From contig CAMLMR010000011.1 in NCBI GenBank assembly GCA_946481335.1, forward strand, positions 1 to 32,145: a stretch of 32,145 nt of DNA, in the 5' to 3' direction. The translations under genes and the position numbers were made by a program. The notes below the pieces were generated by a model, which was not told the origin of the DNA, searched no databases, and saw only the letters and a program-made list of their open reading frames with translations. Every line of letters begins with the position of its first letter. Position 1 is the first letter of the stretch. Positions 1 through 11,658 of the stretch are shown piece after piece. This DNA comes from an uncultured Lactobacillus sp. (lineage in GTDB: Bacteria > Bacillota > Bacilli > Lactobacillales > Lactobacillaceae).

Positions 1-19
1 GTATCCGTCTTTTTGTTTA

Positions 20-730
20 TTAATATGATTCAGAAACGTCAATCTTTTCTTGAGCTGAGAAGTCATCGTTAGGGTAACGACGTTTCAATGCCTTGATTAA
101 GATGTGTTTTGCGATGATGTTGTTTCTGGCTAGGATAGGACCGTGGAAGTAAGTGCAGTATACGTTCTTGAAGATTGCACCTTCAGCTTGATCGGTACCG
201 TTGTTACCGTAACCTTGTTCAACGTCACCTAAAGGACGTTCGTCGTTACCAGTGTAAGTGACACCTTGGTGGTTTTCAAAACCGTGGTAAACTTCACCAG
301 TTTCTTTGTTTTTAATCTTGATGTCACCGATGAAACGGTTGTCGTCTTGTTGTTCAGTGTAGTGGTCTAAGACACCGATACCAGGGATTTTGTTTCCTTC
401 GGCATCAATGTAGTACTTACCTAGGAGTTGGTAACCACCACAGATGGCTAACAAGCAACCATCTGAATCGATGAACTTTTTGATTTCATCTTTTTTAGTT
501 TGGAAGTCTTTTGAAACAATGCTTTGTTCAAAATCTTGGCCACCACCAAATACGGCGATGTCATAGTCATCAGACTTGAAGTCTTCGTCTAAACTAACGA
601 CTTGTGATTCAACGTTGATGCCCATTTTCTTTCCATAGTATTTAAGAACTAAGATATTTCCTAAATCACCGTAGGTATTCATCAAATCACCGTATAGATG
701 GGCAATGTGTAATGTATATTCTTTGGTCAT
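20..730 (-). CDS. gatD: Lipid II isoglutaminyl synthase, glutaminase subunit GatD
   Basis: Class I glutamine amidotransferase-like protein of 236 aa. With MurT it amidates the alpha-carboxyl of D-Glu in the lipid II stem peptide, supplying ammonia from glutamine at the cytoplasmic membrane face. The nucleophile motif AICGGYQ puts the catalytic Cys at residue 97, and a His follows at 196 in YFHGP. Both agree with the GatD/CobQ-like fold and its usual length of about 240 aa. The start codon overlaps the murT stop by one base (TAATG), which is typical translational coupling and fixes the start. The gene is complete, with TAA at 20-22; the terminator would lie outside the window. Confidence 0.95.
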   Translation of the reverse strand: MTKEYTLHIAHLYGDLMNTYGDLGNILVLKYYGKKMGINVESQVVSLDEDFKSDDYDIAVFGGGQDFEQSIVSKDFQTKKDEIKKFIDSDGCLLAICGGYQLLGKYYIDAEGNKIPGIGVLDHYTEQQDDNRFIGDIKIKNKETGEVYHGFENHQGVTYTGNDERPLGDVEQGYGNNGTDQAEGAIFKNVYCTYFHGPILARNNIIAKHILIKALKRRYPNDDFSAQEKIDVSESY

Positions 731-2079
731 TATTCCATACCTCCCTTAATGTAACCTTTTTCTGCAAAGTCTTTTCTTAGTTGAAGCATTGCAGTGTAGG
801 TAGCTAGGATGTAAACCTTCTTAGTTGGTAGAGTAGGGATTTCTTCGACTACCTTTTCTAGGTTAGGTTGAACTTCATGGATGTTTTCATCCACACCAGC
901 AACCTTAAATCTAAAGGTAATGTCTTTGTATCTTTCACCACCGGTGATGAACTTCTTGATTGGCATCTTAGTGAAACGTTCGAATTCACCGTCCCAAATC
1001 CAACTAGTGTCAATTCCGTCAGCGTAGTTGGCGTTTAGTAGACAGATTAGTGAGAAGTCATCTTGTTCCTTTGAGATGGTATCGATAACTTGGTTTAAAC
1101 CAACAGGGTTCTTAACCAATACTAATGTAGTTTCCTTACCATCAATGTCGATTAGTTCTTGGCGACCAAAGACACGTTCGTTAGCAGTGAATGCTTGCGC
1201 GATATCCTTTGGATCAACGTCTAGGAAACGACCAACTGAATAAGCAGCTAGGGCGTTGTAAATGTTGTATACTCCACCGATACCAATTGATAGGTCTTGG
1301 CCATCGACAGTGAAGTCAGATGAGTTAGGAGTTAATGCACCTAGTTTAGTTAATTCATGAGTTAGTTCTGGGCGTTTGAAACCACAGTGTTCACAGAAGT
1401 AGTTACCTAGGTTGGCGTAACTGATGTAGTGGTAGTGCAAGATGTTTTGACATACTGGACATAAAACACCATCAGTATTTGGTTCAGCCTTGAAGTTATC
1501 GTTATCATCGTGATTCTTAAATCCGTAGTAAATCTTTGGGTTTGGCAAATCAACGGAGTTAAAGATAGGTGCATCACCGTTAGCGATGATAGTAGCTTCT
1601 GGCGCTAGTTTGACACCATCAATAATCTTCTTGTAGGTAGTGTAGATTTCACCATAACGGTCCATTTGATCACGGAAAATGTTAGTGAAGACAAAAGCGA
1701 TTGGTTTAACGTACTTAGTTAGTTTAATGACGTTTGCTTCATCAACTTCCAAGACAGCAAGTGGACGGTTGGTCTTAGGATTTTTAGCTTTTAAAAATGT
1801 GGTTACTAGACCTTGTTCCATGTTTGAACCAGATGGGTTAGTAACAACGTTTTGGTATTTTTGTTTTAGCACTTGAACAGTAAGTGCAGTGGTTAATGTT
1901 TTTCCGTTAGTACCGGTAACCACAATAATGTCATAGTTTTGACCTAGATGTTTTAAAATAGCTGGATCAATTGCGGTGGTAATCTTTCCAGGAAGTGAAC
2001 TTCCCCCGTTCATAAAGGTATGTAAAAACCAGTATGAAGACTTACCAGCAAAAGTCGCAAATTCGCTTCTTATAGACAT
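730..2079 (-). CDS. murT: Lipid II isoglutaminyl synthase, Mur ligase-like subunit MurT
   Basis: 449 aa. It shows the Mur ligase ATP-binding motif GTNGKT at residues 56-61. A Cys4 zinc ribbon (C207, C210, C229, C232) is inserted in the central domain, a hallmark of MurT. The C-terminal part is the MurT-specific DUF1727 domain. Using the cysteine offset from Staphylococcus MurT, D354 in NYADGID is the likely counterpart of the Asp that completes the GatD active site; that assignment is by analogy. The ATG at 2079 is preceded by AAGGAG at good spacing. The gene runs divergently from tdk and is coupled to gatD downstream. Confidence 0.95.
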   Translation of the reverse strand: MSIRSEFATFAGKSSYWFLHTFMNGGSSLPGKITTAIDPAILKHLGQNYDIIVVTGTNGKTLTTALTVQVLKQKYQNVVTNPSGSNMEQGLVTTFLKAKNPKTNRPLAVLEVDEANVIKLTKYVKPIAFVFTNIFRDQMDRYGEIYTTYKKIIDGVKLAPEATIIANGDAPIFNSVDLPNPKIYYGFKNHDDNDNFKAEPNTDGVLCPVCQNILHYHYISYANLGNYFCEHCGFKRPELTHELTKLGALTPNSSDFTVDGQDLSIGIGGVYNIYNALAAYSVGRFLDVDPKDIAQAFTANERVFGRQELIDIDGKETTLVLVKNPVGLNQVIDTISKEQDDFSLICLLNANYADGIDTSWIWDGEFERFTKMPIKKFITGGERYKDITFRFKVAGVDENIHEVQPNLEKVVEEIPTLPTKKVYILATYTAMLQLRKDFAEKGYIKGGME

Positions 2080-2129
2080 TGCATGTACTCCTTAATTAAT
2101 TAATACACAAAATTTTATCATACTTTACT

Positions 2130-2159
2130 ATTATAGACCGAATAAGTGCATTATTTCAG
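2130..2159 (-). promoter_or_regulatory. Probable murT-gatD promoter
   Basis: On the minus strand there is a perfect TATAAT (plus 2130-2135). CTGAAA, 4 of 6 to the consensus -35, lies 18 bp upstream (plus 2154-2159). A second extended -10 candidate, TGATAAAAT (plus 2112-2120), lies closer to murT but lacks a good -35. The region is the divergent murT/tdk intergenic space. Confidence 0.5.
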
Positions 2160-2184
2160 TAAAATGATGTAAATTCTTTGGAAC

Positions 2185-2215
2185 TGTCGAAATTAATTCG
2201 TAAATCAGCTATAAT
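2185..2215 (+). promoter_or_regulatory. Probable tdk operon promoter
   Basis: A perfect TATAAT sits at 2210-2215; the -35 is weak (TGTCGA around 2185-2190). Transcription would start near 2222, downstream of the in-frame TTG at 2178. This supports the ATG at 2250 as the tdk start. Confidence 0.5.
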
Positions 2216-2249
2216 AATAAATGAAAAAATACAGAAAGCGAGTTTAATC

Positions 2250-2834
2250 ATGGCACAACTATATTATCGCTACGGGGCAATGAACAGTGGAAAGTCCATT
2301 GAAATCATTAAAGTTGCTCATAATTATGAAGAACAAGGTAAATCAGTCGTAATCATGACAAGTGCATTGGACACAAGGGAAGAAAGAGGTACTGTTGCAT
2401 CCCGAGTAGGATTAAGCAGAGGTGCACATGTGATTGAAGCGGATTCTGATTGCTTTGAAATGGTCAAAGAAATTGACCCAGATGCTAGTTGTATCTTAAT
2501 TGACGAAGCCCAATTCTTAACTAAGGCTCACGTCTTACAATTAGCCAAAATTGTCGATGAACTATCGATTCCAGTAATCGCATTTGGTTTAAAGAATGAC
2601 TTCCAAAACAAGTTATTTGAAGGATCTGAAGCGTTATTGTTATATGCTGACAAGATTGAAGAAATGAAGACTATTTGTTGGTTCTGTGGAAGAAAAGCCA
2701 CTATGAATCTTCGTTTCCATGACAATCAACCAGTATATGAAGGTGAACAAATTCAAGTAGGTGGAAACGAATCATACTACCCAGTATGTCGTAAGCATTA
2801 TTTCAACCCACCTTTGGACGAAATGGGAAAGTGA
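2250..2834 (+). CDS. tdk: Thymidine kinase
   Basis: 194 aa type II thymidine kinase, which phosphorylates thymidine to dTMP in pyrimidine salvage in the cytoplasm. The P-loop GAMNSGKS is at residues 9-16, and the Walker B/catalytic segment LIDEAQF has E86. The C-terminal lasso zinc site is C143, C146, C180 and H183. The reading frame is open from a TTG at 2178. The ATG at 2250 is chosen because the family begins with this M-x-x-L-Y-Y segment just before the P-loop, and because the promoter -10 lies inside the extension. The ribosome binding site (AGAAAGCGAG) is only moderate. First gene of the tdk-prfA-prmC-ywlC-glyA-upp run. Confidence 0.95.
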   Translation: MAQLYYRYGAMNSGKSIEIIKVAHNYEEQGKSVVIMTSALDTREERGTVASRVGLSRGAHVIEADSDCFEMVKEIDPDASCILIDEAQFLTKAHVLQLAKIVDELSIPVIAFGLKNDFQNKLFEGSEALLLYADKIEEMKTICWFCGRKATMNLRFHDNQPVYEGEQIQVGGNESYYPVCRKHYFNPPLDEMGK

Positions 2835-2844
2835 GGAATAATTA

Positions 2845-3927
2845 ATGGATGAAATATTTGAAAAGCTGCAATCAGTAGTTGATCGATACGATGAACTAAA
2901 CGAATTGATCAGTGACCCAGAAGTTATCGCAGATACAAAACGTTTCATGGAACTATCTAAAGAAGAAGGTAGTTTAAGAGAAGTTGTTGCTGCTTACAAC
3001 AAGTACAAGGACGTAGTCTCTCAACTAGAAGACGACAAGGCGATGCTTGCTGAAAAGCTAGACGATGACATGAACGAAATGGTTAAGAGCGAAATTAGCG
3101 AACTAGAACCACAAAAGGCTGAACTTGAAGAACAAATCAAGATTATGCTATTACCTAAGGACCCTAATGATGACAAGAACATCATCATGGAAATCCATGG
3201 TGCTGCTGGTGGGGATGAAGGTAGTCTATTCGCTGCTGACCTATACAACATGTACATTCGTTACGCTGAAAGCCAAGGCTGGAAGACATCAATCATTGAT
3301 GAAAGTGATACCGAAGTTGGTGGATTTAAAGAAATCGCCATCATGATTCAAGGTGACAACGTCTACTCTAAGTTGAAGTTTGAAAATGGTGCTCACCGTG
3401 TTCAACGTGTTCCTTCAACTGAATCAGCTGGTCGTATTCATACTTCAACTGCTACTGTTGGTGTTATGCCAGAAGCAGAAGATGTTGACTTAGAAATCGA
3501 TCCAAAAGATATCAAGACTGATGTTTACCGTGCGTCTGGTGCCGGTGGACAACACGTTAACAAGACTTCATCAGCGGTTAGAATGACCCACTTGCCTACA
3601 GGTATCGTGGTTGCCATGCAAGATGAACGTTCACAACAACAAAACCGTGCAAAGGCAATGCAAGTATTGAAGTCTCGTGTATACGATTATTACCAACAAC
3701 AAGAAGAAGATAAGTATGACGCTGAAAGAAAATCAGCCGTGGGTACTGGTGATCGTTCAGAAAGAATTAGAACTTACAACTATCCTCAAAACCGTGTTAC
3801 TGACCACCGTATTGGTTTGACAGTTAACAAGTTGGATAAGGTTATGAATGGTGACTTAGAAGATATCATTGACGCATTGATTCTATCTGACCAAACCGAA
3901 AAGTTGGAGCAACTAAAGAATGAATAA
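2845..3927 (+). CDS. prfA: Peptide chain release factor 1
   Basis: 360 aa, the usual length for RF1. It terminates translation at UAG and UAA by triggering peptidyl-tRNA hydrolysis. The GGQ motif (residues 234-236, in [10 protein letters not shown]) is the catalytic element. The stop-codon reading motif is PST at 190-192, the PxT form of RF1 rather than the SPF form of RF2. The first 100 residues are the acidic helical domain 1. A GAGGAATAA ribosome binding site precedes the ATG, 10 nt after tdk. The last 8 bases overlap prmC, whose product methylates the GGQ glutamine of this protein. Confidence 0.97.
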   Translation: MDEIFEKLQSVVDRYDELNELISDPEVIADTKRFMELSKEEGSLREVVAAYNKYKDVVSQLEDDKAMLAEKLDDDMNEMVKSEISELEPQKAELEEQIKIMLLPKDPNDDKNIIMEIHGAAGGDEGSLFAADLYNMYIRYAESQGWKTSIIDESDTEVGGFKEIAIMIQGDNVYSKLKFENGAHRVQRVPSTESAGRIHTSTATVGVMPEAEDVDLEIDPKDIKTDVYRASGAGGQHVNKTSSAVRMTHLPTGIVVAMQDERSQQQNRAKAMQVLKSRVYDYYQQQEEDKYDAERKSAVGTGDRSERIRTYNYPQNRVTDHRIGLTVNKLDKVMNGDLEDIIDALILSDQTEKLEQLKNE

Positions 3928-4762
3928 TATGACTTATTTTGAAGCCCAGAAGAGGGCTTCTTTTCTTATCTCCGAAAAAAATCTTGATAAAGAAACCGCC
4001 AAGCTATTTTTAATGGAGATGTTTGGTTTTGATAATACCCACTTGCTGTTGCATTATCGTGATGAAATGAAACAAGAAGACGTCAAAAGATACTTTGATT
4101 GGATTGATCAGTACCTAAATGGCCAACCGGCTCAATATATCATCGGTGAGACTGAGTTTTATGGTAATCGTTTTAAAGTCGATGATAGAGTCCTAATTCC
4201 ACGCCCCGAAACAGAGGAATTAGTAGAGTGGCTATTGTCTGACTTTGCCGACCAAAAGAGTTTAAAAGTGCTTGATATGGGAACTGGAAGTGGTGCAATT
4301 GCCATCTCCATTAGTAAGGAACATCCAAAATGGCAGGTAGATGCTGCTGACATCTCCGCAAAAGCCTTACAGGTAGCGGGTTTGAACAACGAAATCAACG
4401 AAACGAACGTTAGGTTCATCGAGAGTGATTTGTTCGACGCTATTTCCGAAGATTATGACGTGATTATTAGTAATCCACCTTATATTTCCGAAGATGAAAT
4501 TAATTATATGGATGAAAGTGTAATAGAACACGAACCAAAAGAAGCATTATTTGCAAAAAATAATGGCTTATTTATGTATCAAAAAATCGCAGAATATATT
4601 AAAATAAAGAAGGAGACTGTTCACGGCAGTTTATATCTAGAAATTGGGTTTAAACAAACGGATGCAGTTACCGAGATTTTTACCGAGTTAATTCTGGGAT
4701 GTGAAGTCACTAGTCGTAAGGACTTCTTCGGTAATCCTAGAATGATTCGAGTTAAGTATTAG
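3920..4762 (+). CDS. prmC: Release factor glutamine methyltransferase
   Basis: 280 aa. SAM-dependent N5-glutamine methyltransferase that modifies the Gln of the GGQ motif in RF1 and RF2. The N-terminal helical domain covers about 1-75. The SAM-binding motif GTGSGAI is at 121-127 and the signature NPPY, which holds the target Gln, is at 185-188. The ATG at 3920 overlaps the prfA end by 8 bases, and a second ATG lies three codons in. The prfA-prmC coupling is conserved across bacteria and fits enzyme and substrate. Confidence 0.96.
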   Translation: MNNMTYFEAQKRASFLISEKNLDKETAKLFLMEMFGFDNTHLLLHYRDEMKQEDVKRYFDWIDQYLNGQPAQYIIGETEFYGNRFKVDDRVLIPRPETEELVEWLLSDFADQKSLKVLDMGTGSGAIAISISKEHPKWQVDAADISAKALQVAGLNNEINETNVRFIESDLFDAISEDYDVIISNPPYISEDEINYMDESVIEHEPKEALFAKNNGLFMYQKIAEYIKIKKETVHGSLYLEIGFKQTDAVTEIFTELILGCEVTSRKDFFGNPRMIRVKY

Positions 4763-4779
4763 GGGGGATGTATTTATAT

Positions 4780-5799
4780 ATGGACACAAAGATATACACT
4801 GCAGATGATTTAGCTGCAGCCGCTAAGGATATCGTCGACGGAAAGCTAGTTTCTTTCCCAACTGAAACGGTATACGGTTTAGGGGCAGACGCAACTAATG
4901 AAGATGCGGTTAAGCAAGTTTATGCGGCTAAGGGACGTCCAAGCGACAATCCTTTAATCGTCCATGTTGACGGCCCAGAAATGGTTGAACGATACGCACA
5001 ACCATTGTCTGATGAGGCAAAGAAGCTAATTAATACATTTTGGCCTGGACCATTAACCATCATTTTTAATTTGAAAGACAATGTATTATCTAAAACCGTT
5101 ACCGGTGGATTAGATACTGCAGCATTTAGAAATCCTAACAATGATGTGACACTATCATTGATTAGAGAAGCAGGGGTACCAATTGTGGGACCATCTGCTA
5201 ATACATCTGGAAAACCAAGTCCTACCTTGGCAAAGCATGTTTATCATGATTTGAAGGGAAAGATTGCCGGAATTCTAGATGACGGTGAATGCCAATATGG
5301 TGTTGAATCCACTGTCTTAGATATGTCGACTAATCAACCTGCGATTTTAAGACCGGGTGCTATTTCAGCCGAACAAATCGAAGAAATTATCAATAAACCC
5401 GTGCTAGATGAACGAGTACATTTATCCGCTAGCCAAATTCCAAAGGCACCAGGGATGAAGTACAAACACTACGCACCATCAGCTCAAGTTTATATCGTTG
5501 ATTCCGCTAACGACTTCAAAGAAGCCGCTAAGTGGGCATCACAACAAGATCATACTGTCGGAGTTATGGCAACTGATACTGTTTTAAACGATATTAATTG
5601 GCCTGATAACGTTGAAACATTTTCATTAGGAGATACCGTCTTATCAGCAAGTCATGCTTTGTTTGCAGGACTAAGACATTTTGACAATGAAGAAGAAGTA
5701 AAATCAATCTTGACCCAAGGTTTTGCAAATCAAGGCATTGGTGAAGCATACATGAACAGATTGAATAAATCTGCTGGACAAAAACATTTTAATAAATAG
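4780..5799 (+). CDS. ywlC: L-threonylcarbamoyladenylate synthase, Sua5/YwlC type
   Basis: About 339 aa. It makes threonylcarbamoyl-AMP from Thr, bicarbonate and ATP, the first step of t6A37 tRNA modification. The YrdC-like domain fills roughly the first 200 residues: FPTETVYGLGADA, the KGRPSDNPLI segment and GPSANTSGKPSPT. The linker and C-terminal Sua5 domain (from about HYAPSAQVYIV) mark it as Sua5/YwlC rather than the short TsaC. Another in-frame ATG at 4768 abuts a run of six G (4762-4767) with no spacing. That G-run works as a ribosome binding site for the ATG at 4780, so I chose the latter. Confidence 0.93.
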   Translation: MDTKIYTADDLAAAAKDIVDGKLVSFPTETVYGLGADATNEDAVKQVYAAKGRPSDNPLIVHVDGPEMVERYAQPLSDEAKKLINTFWPGPLTIIFNLKDNVLSKTVTGGLDTAAFRNPNNDVTLSLIREAGVPIVGPSANTSGKPSPTLAKHVYHDLKGKIAGILDDGECQYGVESTVLDMSTNQPAILRPGAISAEQIEEIINKPVLDERVHLSASQIPKAPGMKYKHYAPSAQVYIVDSANDFKEAAKWASQQDHTVGVMATDTVLNDINWPDNVETFSLGDTVLSASHALFAGLRHFDNEEEVKSILTQGFANQGIGEAYMNRLNKSAGQKHFNK

Positions 5800-5829
5800 T
5801 TACGTAAATTTTGAGGGGGCACTTCTATC

Positions 5830-7071
5830 ATGAAATACGATTACCAAAATGAAGACAAAGAATTATGGGATGTAATTAAGAATGAACAAACTCGTCAAGA
5901 AAACACAATTGAGCTAATTGCGTCAGAAAACATTGCGTCAAACGCAGTAATGGCTGCACAGGGTTCTGTTTTAACTAACAAATACGCCGAAGGATATCCT
6001 GGTAAGAGATACTACGGTGGTTGTGAATTTGTTGATAAATCAGAAACATTAGCGATTGAACGTGCTAAAAAGTTATTTGGGGCTGAATATGTAAATGTTC
6101 AACCACATTCAGGTTCACAAGCTAACCAAGCTGTGTACTCAGCATTTTTGAAACCAGGAGATAAGATTTTAGGGATGGACCTAAACGCTGGGGGCCATTT
6201 AACCCACGGTGCTAAGGTGAACTTCTCAGGTAAGATTTACCAATCATTCTCATACGGTTTAGATCCAAAGACTGAACGTCTTAACTACGATGATATCTTA
6301 GCAATTGCTAAGGAAGTTCAACCACAAATTATTGTTGCTGGTGCTTCTGCTTACAGTCGTATCATCGATTGGAACAAGTTCAGAGAAATTGCCGACGAAG
6401 TTGGCGCATACTTAATGGTAGATATGGCCCACATTGCTGGACTAGTTGCTACCGGATTACATCCAAGTCCCATCGGAATTGCCGATGTCGTAACTACTAC
6501 CACTCATAAGACTCTAAGAGGTCCTCGTGGTGGAATGATTTTGTCTAACGAAAAATATGCTAAGAAGATTAATTCTGCAATGTTCCCAGGATCACAAGGT
6601 GGACCATTGGAACACGTGATTGCTGGTAAGGCTGCTTGTTTCTTTGAAGACTTGCAACCAGCATTTAAGGAATATTCAAAACAAGTTGTAAAAAATGCAG
6701 CTGCAATGGCTGATGAATTTAACAACAGTGATACTATTAAGGTAGTATCAGATGGAACCGATAACCATTTAATGGTATTAGACTTAACAGGTACTGAATT
6801 AAATGGGAAAGAAGCTCAAATCCTATTAGATTCTCTTAAGATTACAACTAATAAGGAAGCAATTCCTGATGAGAAACTAAGTCCATTTGTTACAAGTGGA
6901 TTAAGATTAGGAACTCCTGCGATTACTTCTAGAGGGTTCGATGAAAAAGATTCACGTAAAGTTGCAAAGATGATAACACGTGCAATCGAACATCATGATG
7001 ATGAAAATGTCCTAAACGAAGTAAGAGAAGAAGTATCCCAATTAACCCAATCACATCCAATTTTTGATTAA
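5830..7071 (+). CDS. glyA: Serine hydroxymethyltransferase
   Basis: 413 aa PLP enzyme that interconverts serine and glycine with transfer of a one-carbon unit to tetrahydrofolate. It feeds thymidylate, purine and methionine synthesis. The PLP lysine is K227 in the [14 protein letters not shown] motif; the substrate-binding N-terminal segment ELIASEN and the [13 protein letters not shown] motif are intact. The ribosome binding site is GAGGGGG, about 12 nt from the ATG. It lies 30 nt after ywlC and 12 nt before upp, in the conserved ywlC-glyA-upp order of Bacillota. Confidence 0.97.
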   Translation: MKYDYQNEDKELWDVIKNEQTRQENTIELIASENIASNAVMAAQGSVLTNKYAEGYPGKRYYGGCEFVDKSETLAIERAKKLFGAEYVNVQPHSGSQANQAVYSAFLKPGDKILGMDLNAGGHLTHGAKVNFSGKIYQSFSYGLDPKTERLNYDDILAIAKEVQPQIIVAGASAYSRIIDWNKFREIADEVGAYLMVDMAHIAGLVATGLHPSPIGIADVVTTTTHKTLRGPRGGMILSNEKYAKKINSAMFPGSQGGPLEHVIAGKAACFFEDLQPAFKEYSKQVVKNAAAMADEFNNSDTIKVVSDGTDNHLMVLDLTGTELNGKEAQILLDSLKITTNKEAIPDEKLSPFVTSGLRLGTPAITSRGFDEKDSRKVAKMITRAIEHHDDENVLNEVREEVSQLTQSHPIFD

Positions 7072-7083
7072 AGGAGATTAATC

Positions 7084-7716
7084 ATGGGAAAATTTCAAGT
7101 AATGAATCATCCATTGATTCAACACAAGTTAACTATTATTAGAAACGAAAATTGTGGAACTAGAGAATTTCGTGAAGTTGTAAATGAAATTGCATCATTA
7201 TTAGCTTTCGAAGTTTCTAGAGATATGCCACTAGAAGACGTTGATGTACAAACTCCAGAGGGAATTGCACATGCAAAGCAACTATCTGGTAAGAAGGTGG
7301 CTGTTGTGCCAATTCTTCGTGCTGGTATCGGTATGGTTGACGGTATCTTAGACCTAATCCCAGCTGCTAAGGTTGGACACATCGGTATGTACCGTGATGA
7401 AGAAACCTTTGAACCACACGAATACTTTGTGAAATTGCCAAGTGATATTGACAAACGTCAAATTTTTGTTGTTGATCCAATGCTTGCAACGGGTGGTTCT
7501 GCCATTATGGCAATTGACGCCTTAATCAAGCGTGGGGTTGAAGAAAGTAATATTAAATTTGTGTGCTTGGTAGCTGCTCCCGAAGGTGTGGAAGCGCTTC
7601 AAAAAGCCCATGGTGACGTAGATATTTACACTGCTGCGTTAGATGATCGTCTAGAAAACGGTTACATTGTACCCGGACTAGGTGATGCCGGAGATCGTCT
7701 ATTCGGAACTAAATAA
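7084..7716 (+). CDS. upp: Uracil phosphoribosyltransferase
   Basis: 210 aa. It converts uracil and PRPP to UMP in pyrimidine salvage. The PRPP-binding motif [10 protein letters not shown] is at 131-140, and the flexible-loop and uracil-binding segments ([10 protein letters not shown]; the C-terminal [13 protein letters not shown]) are present. A strong AAAGGAG site lies 7 nt before the ATG. It ends the tdk operon: an intrinsic terminator starts 4 bases after the stop. No PyrR-type attenuator is visible upstream. Confidence 0.97.
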   Translation: MGKFQVMNHPLIQHKLTIIRNENCGTREFREVVNEIASLLAFEVSRDMPLEDVDVQTPEGIAHAKQLSGKKVAVVPILRAGIGMVDGILDLIPAAKVGHIGMYRDEETFEPHEYFVKLPSDIDKRQIFVVDPMLATGGSAIMAIDALIKRGVEESNIKFVCLVAAPEGVEALQKAHGDVDIYTAALDDRLENGYIVPGLGDAGDRLFGTK

Positions 7717-7720
7717 AATA

Positions 7721-7754
7721 AAAATCCATCCTAATTTGCGATGGATTTTTTATT
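7721..7754 (+). terminator. Intrinsic terminator after upp
   Basis: A perfect 10-bp stem (7721-7730 with 7740-7749), AAAATCCATC / GATGGATTTT, with a 9-nt loop and a T-rich tail. It closes the tdk-upp operon before the ATP synthase region. Confidence 0.85.
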
Positions 7755-7791
7755 TATGTATAACTTTAAGCTAAATGGCTAAGATACATTT

Positions 7792-7820
7792 TTTAAAATT
7801 TGTAAAGCACAAATTTTAAA
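7792..7820. repeat. Perfect 12-bp AT-rich inverted repeat upstream of the atp operon
   Basis: TTTAAAATTTGT (7792-7803) and its exact complement ACAAATTTTAAA (7809-7820) flank a 5-nt centre. There is no T-tract after it, so it is not a standard terminator. It lies about 35 bp upstream of the best atp promoter candidate. It could be an operator or a cruciform-prone element; the function is unknown. Confidence 0.6.
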
Positions 7821-7854
7821 TTTGGCAAAAAAACTGTTAAATAGTTATTTTATT

Positions 7855-7883
7855 TTGAAATGAAACCTGAATGGTGGTACTAT
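7855..7883 (+). promoter_or_regulatory. Candidate atp operon promoter
   Basis: TTGAAA (7855-7860), a 17-bp spacer and TACTAT (7878-7883). This would leave a 5' leader of about 110 nt before atpB. The leader carries two adjacent copies of TTACATTAA (7941-7949 and 7951-7959) and two copies of GCTTAG (7961-7966, 7970-7975). The rest of the 7717-7998 gap shows nothing further. Confidence 0.5.
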
Positions 7884-7998
7884 CTTATTGTATTTTGAAA
7901 GAGAAATACATCATCTTAAGAGTTAAAACTATCGTTAATGTTACATTAAGTTACATTAATGCTTAGTATGCTTAGGTTGCGAAAAGGGGTGATAATCT

Positions 7999-8715
7999 GT
8001 GAATGATCCAATATCCACATTTAAGCTATTTGGGCTTACTTTCAATATTGGAAATATGGTTTCTGTTACGGTTGCAGCAGTCTTCGTATTCTTGTTCGTA
8101 TTCATTTGTTCTAGAAAACTACAAGTGATTCCATCAGGAAAACAAAACTTGCTTGAAATGATCGTTGATTTTACCAACGGAATTGTTAACACTTCTGTTG
8201 AAGGTGCCAAGGCTAAGGTCTACGGACTATTTGCTTTCGTACTGTTCGTATTTATCTTCATTTCCAACCAAATGGGACTACTTTTCCAAATTGATTACAA
8301 TGGGGTTGCCTATGTTAAAAGTCCAACGTCAGATCCAATTGTCACTTTGACATTGGCCGCTATCACGTTGGCATGGGCTCATTTCGCAGGAGTTTCAAAG
8401 CTTGGATTCAAGGGTTACTTCTCAAGTACATACTTGAAGCCATTTAAGTTATGGTTGCCATTGAATGTCTTCGAAGAGTTAGCTAACTTCCTAACTCTTG
8501 GTTTGCGTCTATATGGTAATATTTTCGCAGGTGAACTACTTCTAGGATTGCTATCTAAATTAGCACTAGGCTACGGTGTATTGGGATACGTACCATCCGT
8601 TCTAGTTGCAATGATTTGGGAAGCATTCTCAATCTTTATTGGAAGTGTTCAAGCATTCGTATTTGTAACCTTAACATTCGTATACATTTCTCAAAAGATT
8701 CAACCTGAGGAATAA
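7999..8715 (+). CDS. atpB: F1Fo ATP synthase subunit a
   Basis: 238 aa integral membrane subunit forming the two proton half-channels against the c ring. Five to six hydrophobic segments are visible. The essential channel Arg lies in GLRLYGNIFAGELL, and the C-terminal segment WEAFSIFIGSVQAFVF is family-typical. Translation starts at GTG (7999) behind AGGGGTGAT; no ATG is available before the first membrane helix. First gene of the atp operon; no atpI homologue precedes it. Confidence 0.96.
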   Translation: MNDPISTFKLFGLTFNIGNMVSVTVAAVFVFLFVFICSRKLQVIPSGKQNLLEMIVDFTNGIVNTSVEGAKAKVYGLFAFVLFVFIFISNQMGLLFQIDYNGVAYVKSPTSDPIVTLTLAAITLAWAHFAGVSKLGFKGYFSSTYLKPFKLWLPLNVFEELANFLTLGLRLYGNIFAGELLLGLLSKLALGYGVLGYVPSVLVAMIWEAFSIFIGSVQAFVFVTLTFVYISQKIQPEE

Positions 8716-8730
8716 TTTTATTTATTATAA

Positions 8731-8955
<225 letters not shown>

Positions 8956-9007
8956 TAATATAAAGGTAAAGTAATTCTTCTATTCTCAATTAAGGAGGTG
9001 TCAATAG

Positions 9008-9533
9008 ATGCTTTCACATTCATTATTGCCAACTGTCGCTGTGACTGATGGTGGTGGATTGTACTACGGTAACATGATTTTTACAGCTCTTGTTTTCATC
9101 ATTTTGATGCTACTTATCATGAAATTTGCATGGAAGCCTTTATCAGAAATGATGGAAAAACGTGCTAACAAGATTGCCGATGACATCAATTCTGCAGAAA
9201 AGTCTCGTAAGGACGCTGAAGATTTAGCAAAGCAACGTGAAGACGCCTTAGCAAAATCTAGAGAAGATGCTACTGACATTATTAACAATGCCAAACAATC
9301 TGCTCAAGTACAAAGTGACCAAATTGTTACAACTGCAAGAAACGATGCTCAAAGTATCAAAGCTTCTGCTCAAAAAGATATTGAACAAGAACGTAAAGAT
9401 GCTTTAGCAAACACCAAAAATGATGTGGCCAATTTATCTATTGAAATTGCTTCTAAGATCATTCAAAAAGAATTAAAAGCTGACGATCAAAAGGCATTGA
9501 TTGATTCTTATATTGAAGGGTTGGGGAAGCAAG

Positions 9534-9544
<11 letters not shown>
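9008..9544 (+). CDS. atpF: F1Fo ATP synthase subunit b
   Basis: 178 aa peripheral stalk subunit. One N-terminal membrane segment (about residues 20-40, MIFTALVFIILMLLIMKFAW) is followed by a long charged Ala/Lys/Glu-rich coiled coil that dimerises and reaches F1. The AAGGAGGTG site is 7 nt before the ATG. The 52-nt gap to atpE is the widest inside the operon and holds no hairpin I can see. The last 11 bases overlap atpH. Confidence 0.95.
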
Positions 9545-11637
<2,093 letters not shown>

Positions 11638-11658
11638 CTTGAAGGATGGTGAGAACTA

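Noticed and set aside
1028..1876. Plus-strand open frames inside murT (and similar antisense frames inside rarA, atpF, upp and ezrA)
   Set aside because: They have no ribosome binding sites, show no recognisable domains and are fully covered by well-supported genes on the other strand or frame.
2178..2249. 24-residue N-terminal extension of Tdk from a TTG
   Set aside because: No ribosome binding site precedes the TTG, the extension contains the promoter -10 TATAAT, and the Tdk family starts at the ATG at 2250.
4768..4779. Start of YwlC at the first ATG (4768)
   Set aside because: The G-run that would serve as ribosome binding site directly abuts this ATG; the spacing suits the ATG at 4780. 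The difference is four residues and not certain.
9501..9533. Extended AtpH from a TTG inside atpF
   Set aside because: The extra 11 residues are not part of the delta family; the ATG at 9534 has a G-rich binding site and gives the usual start.
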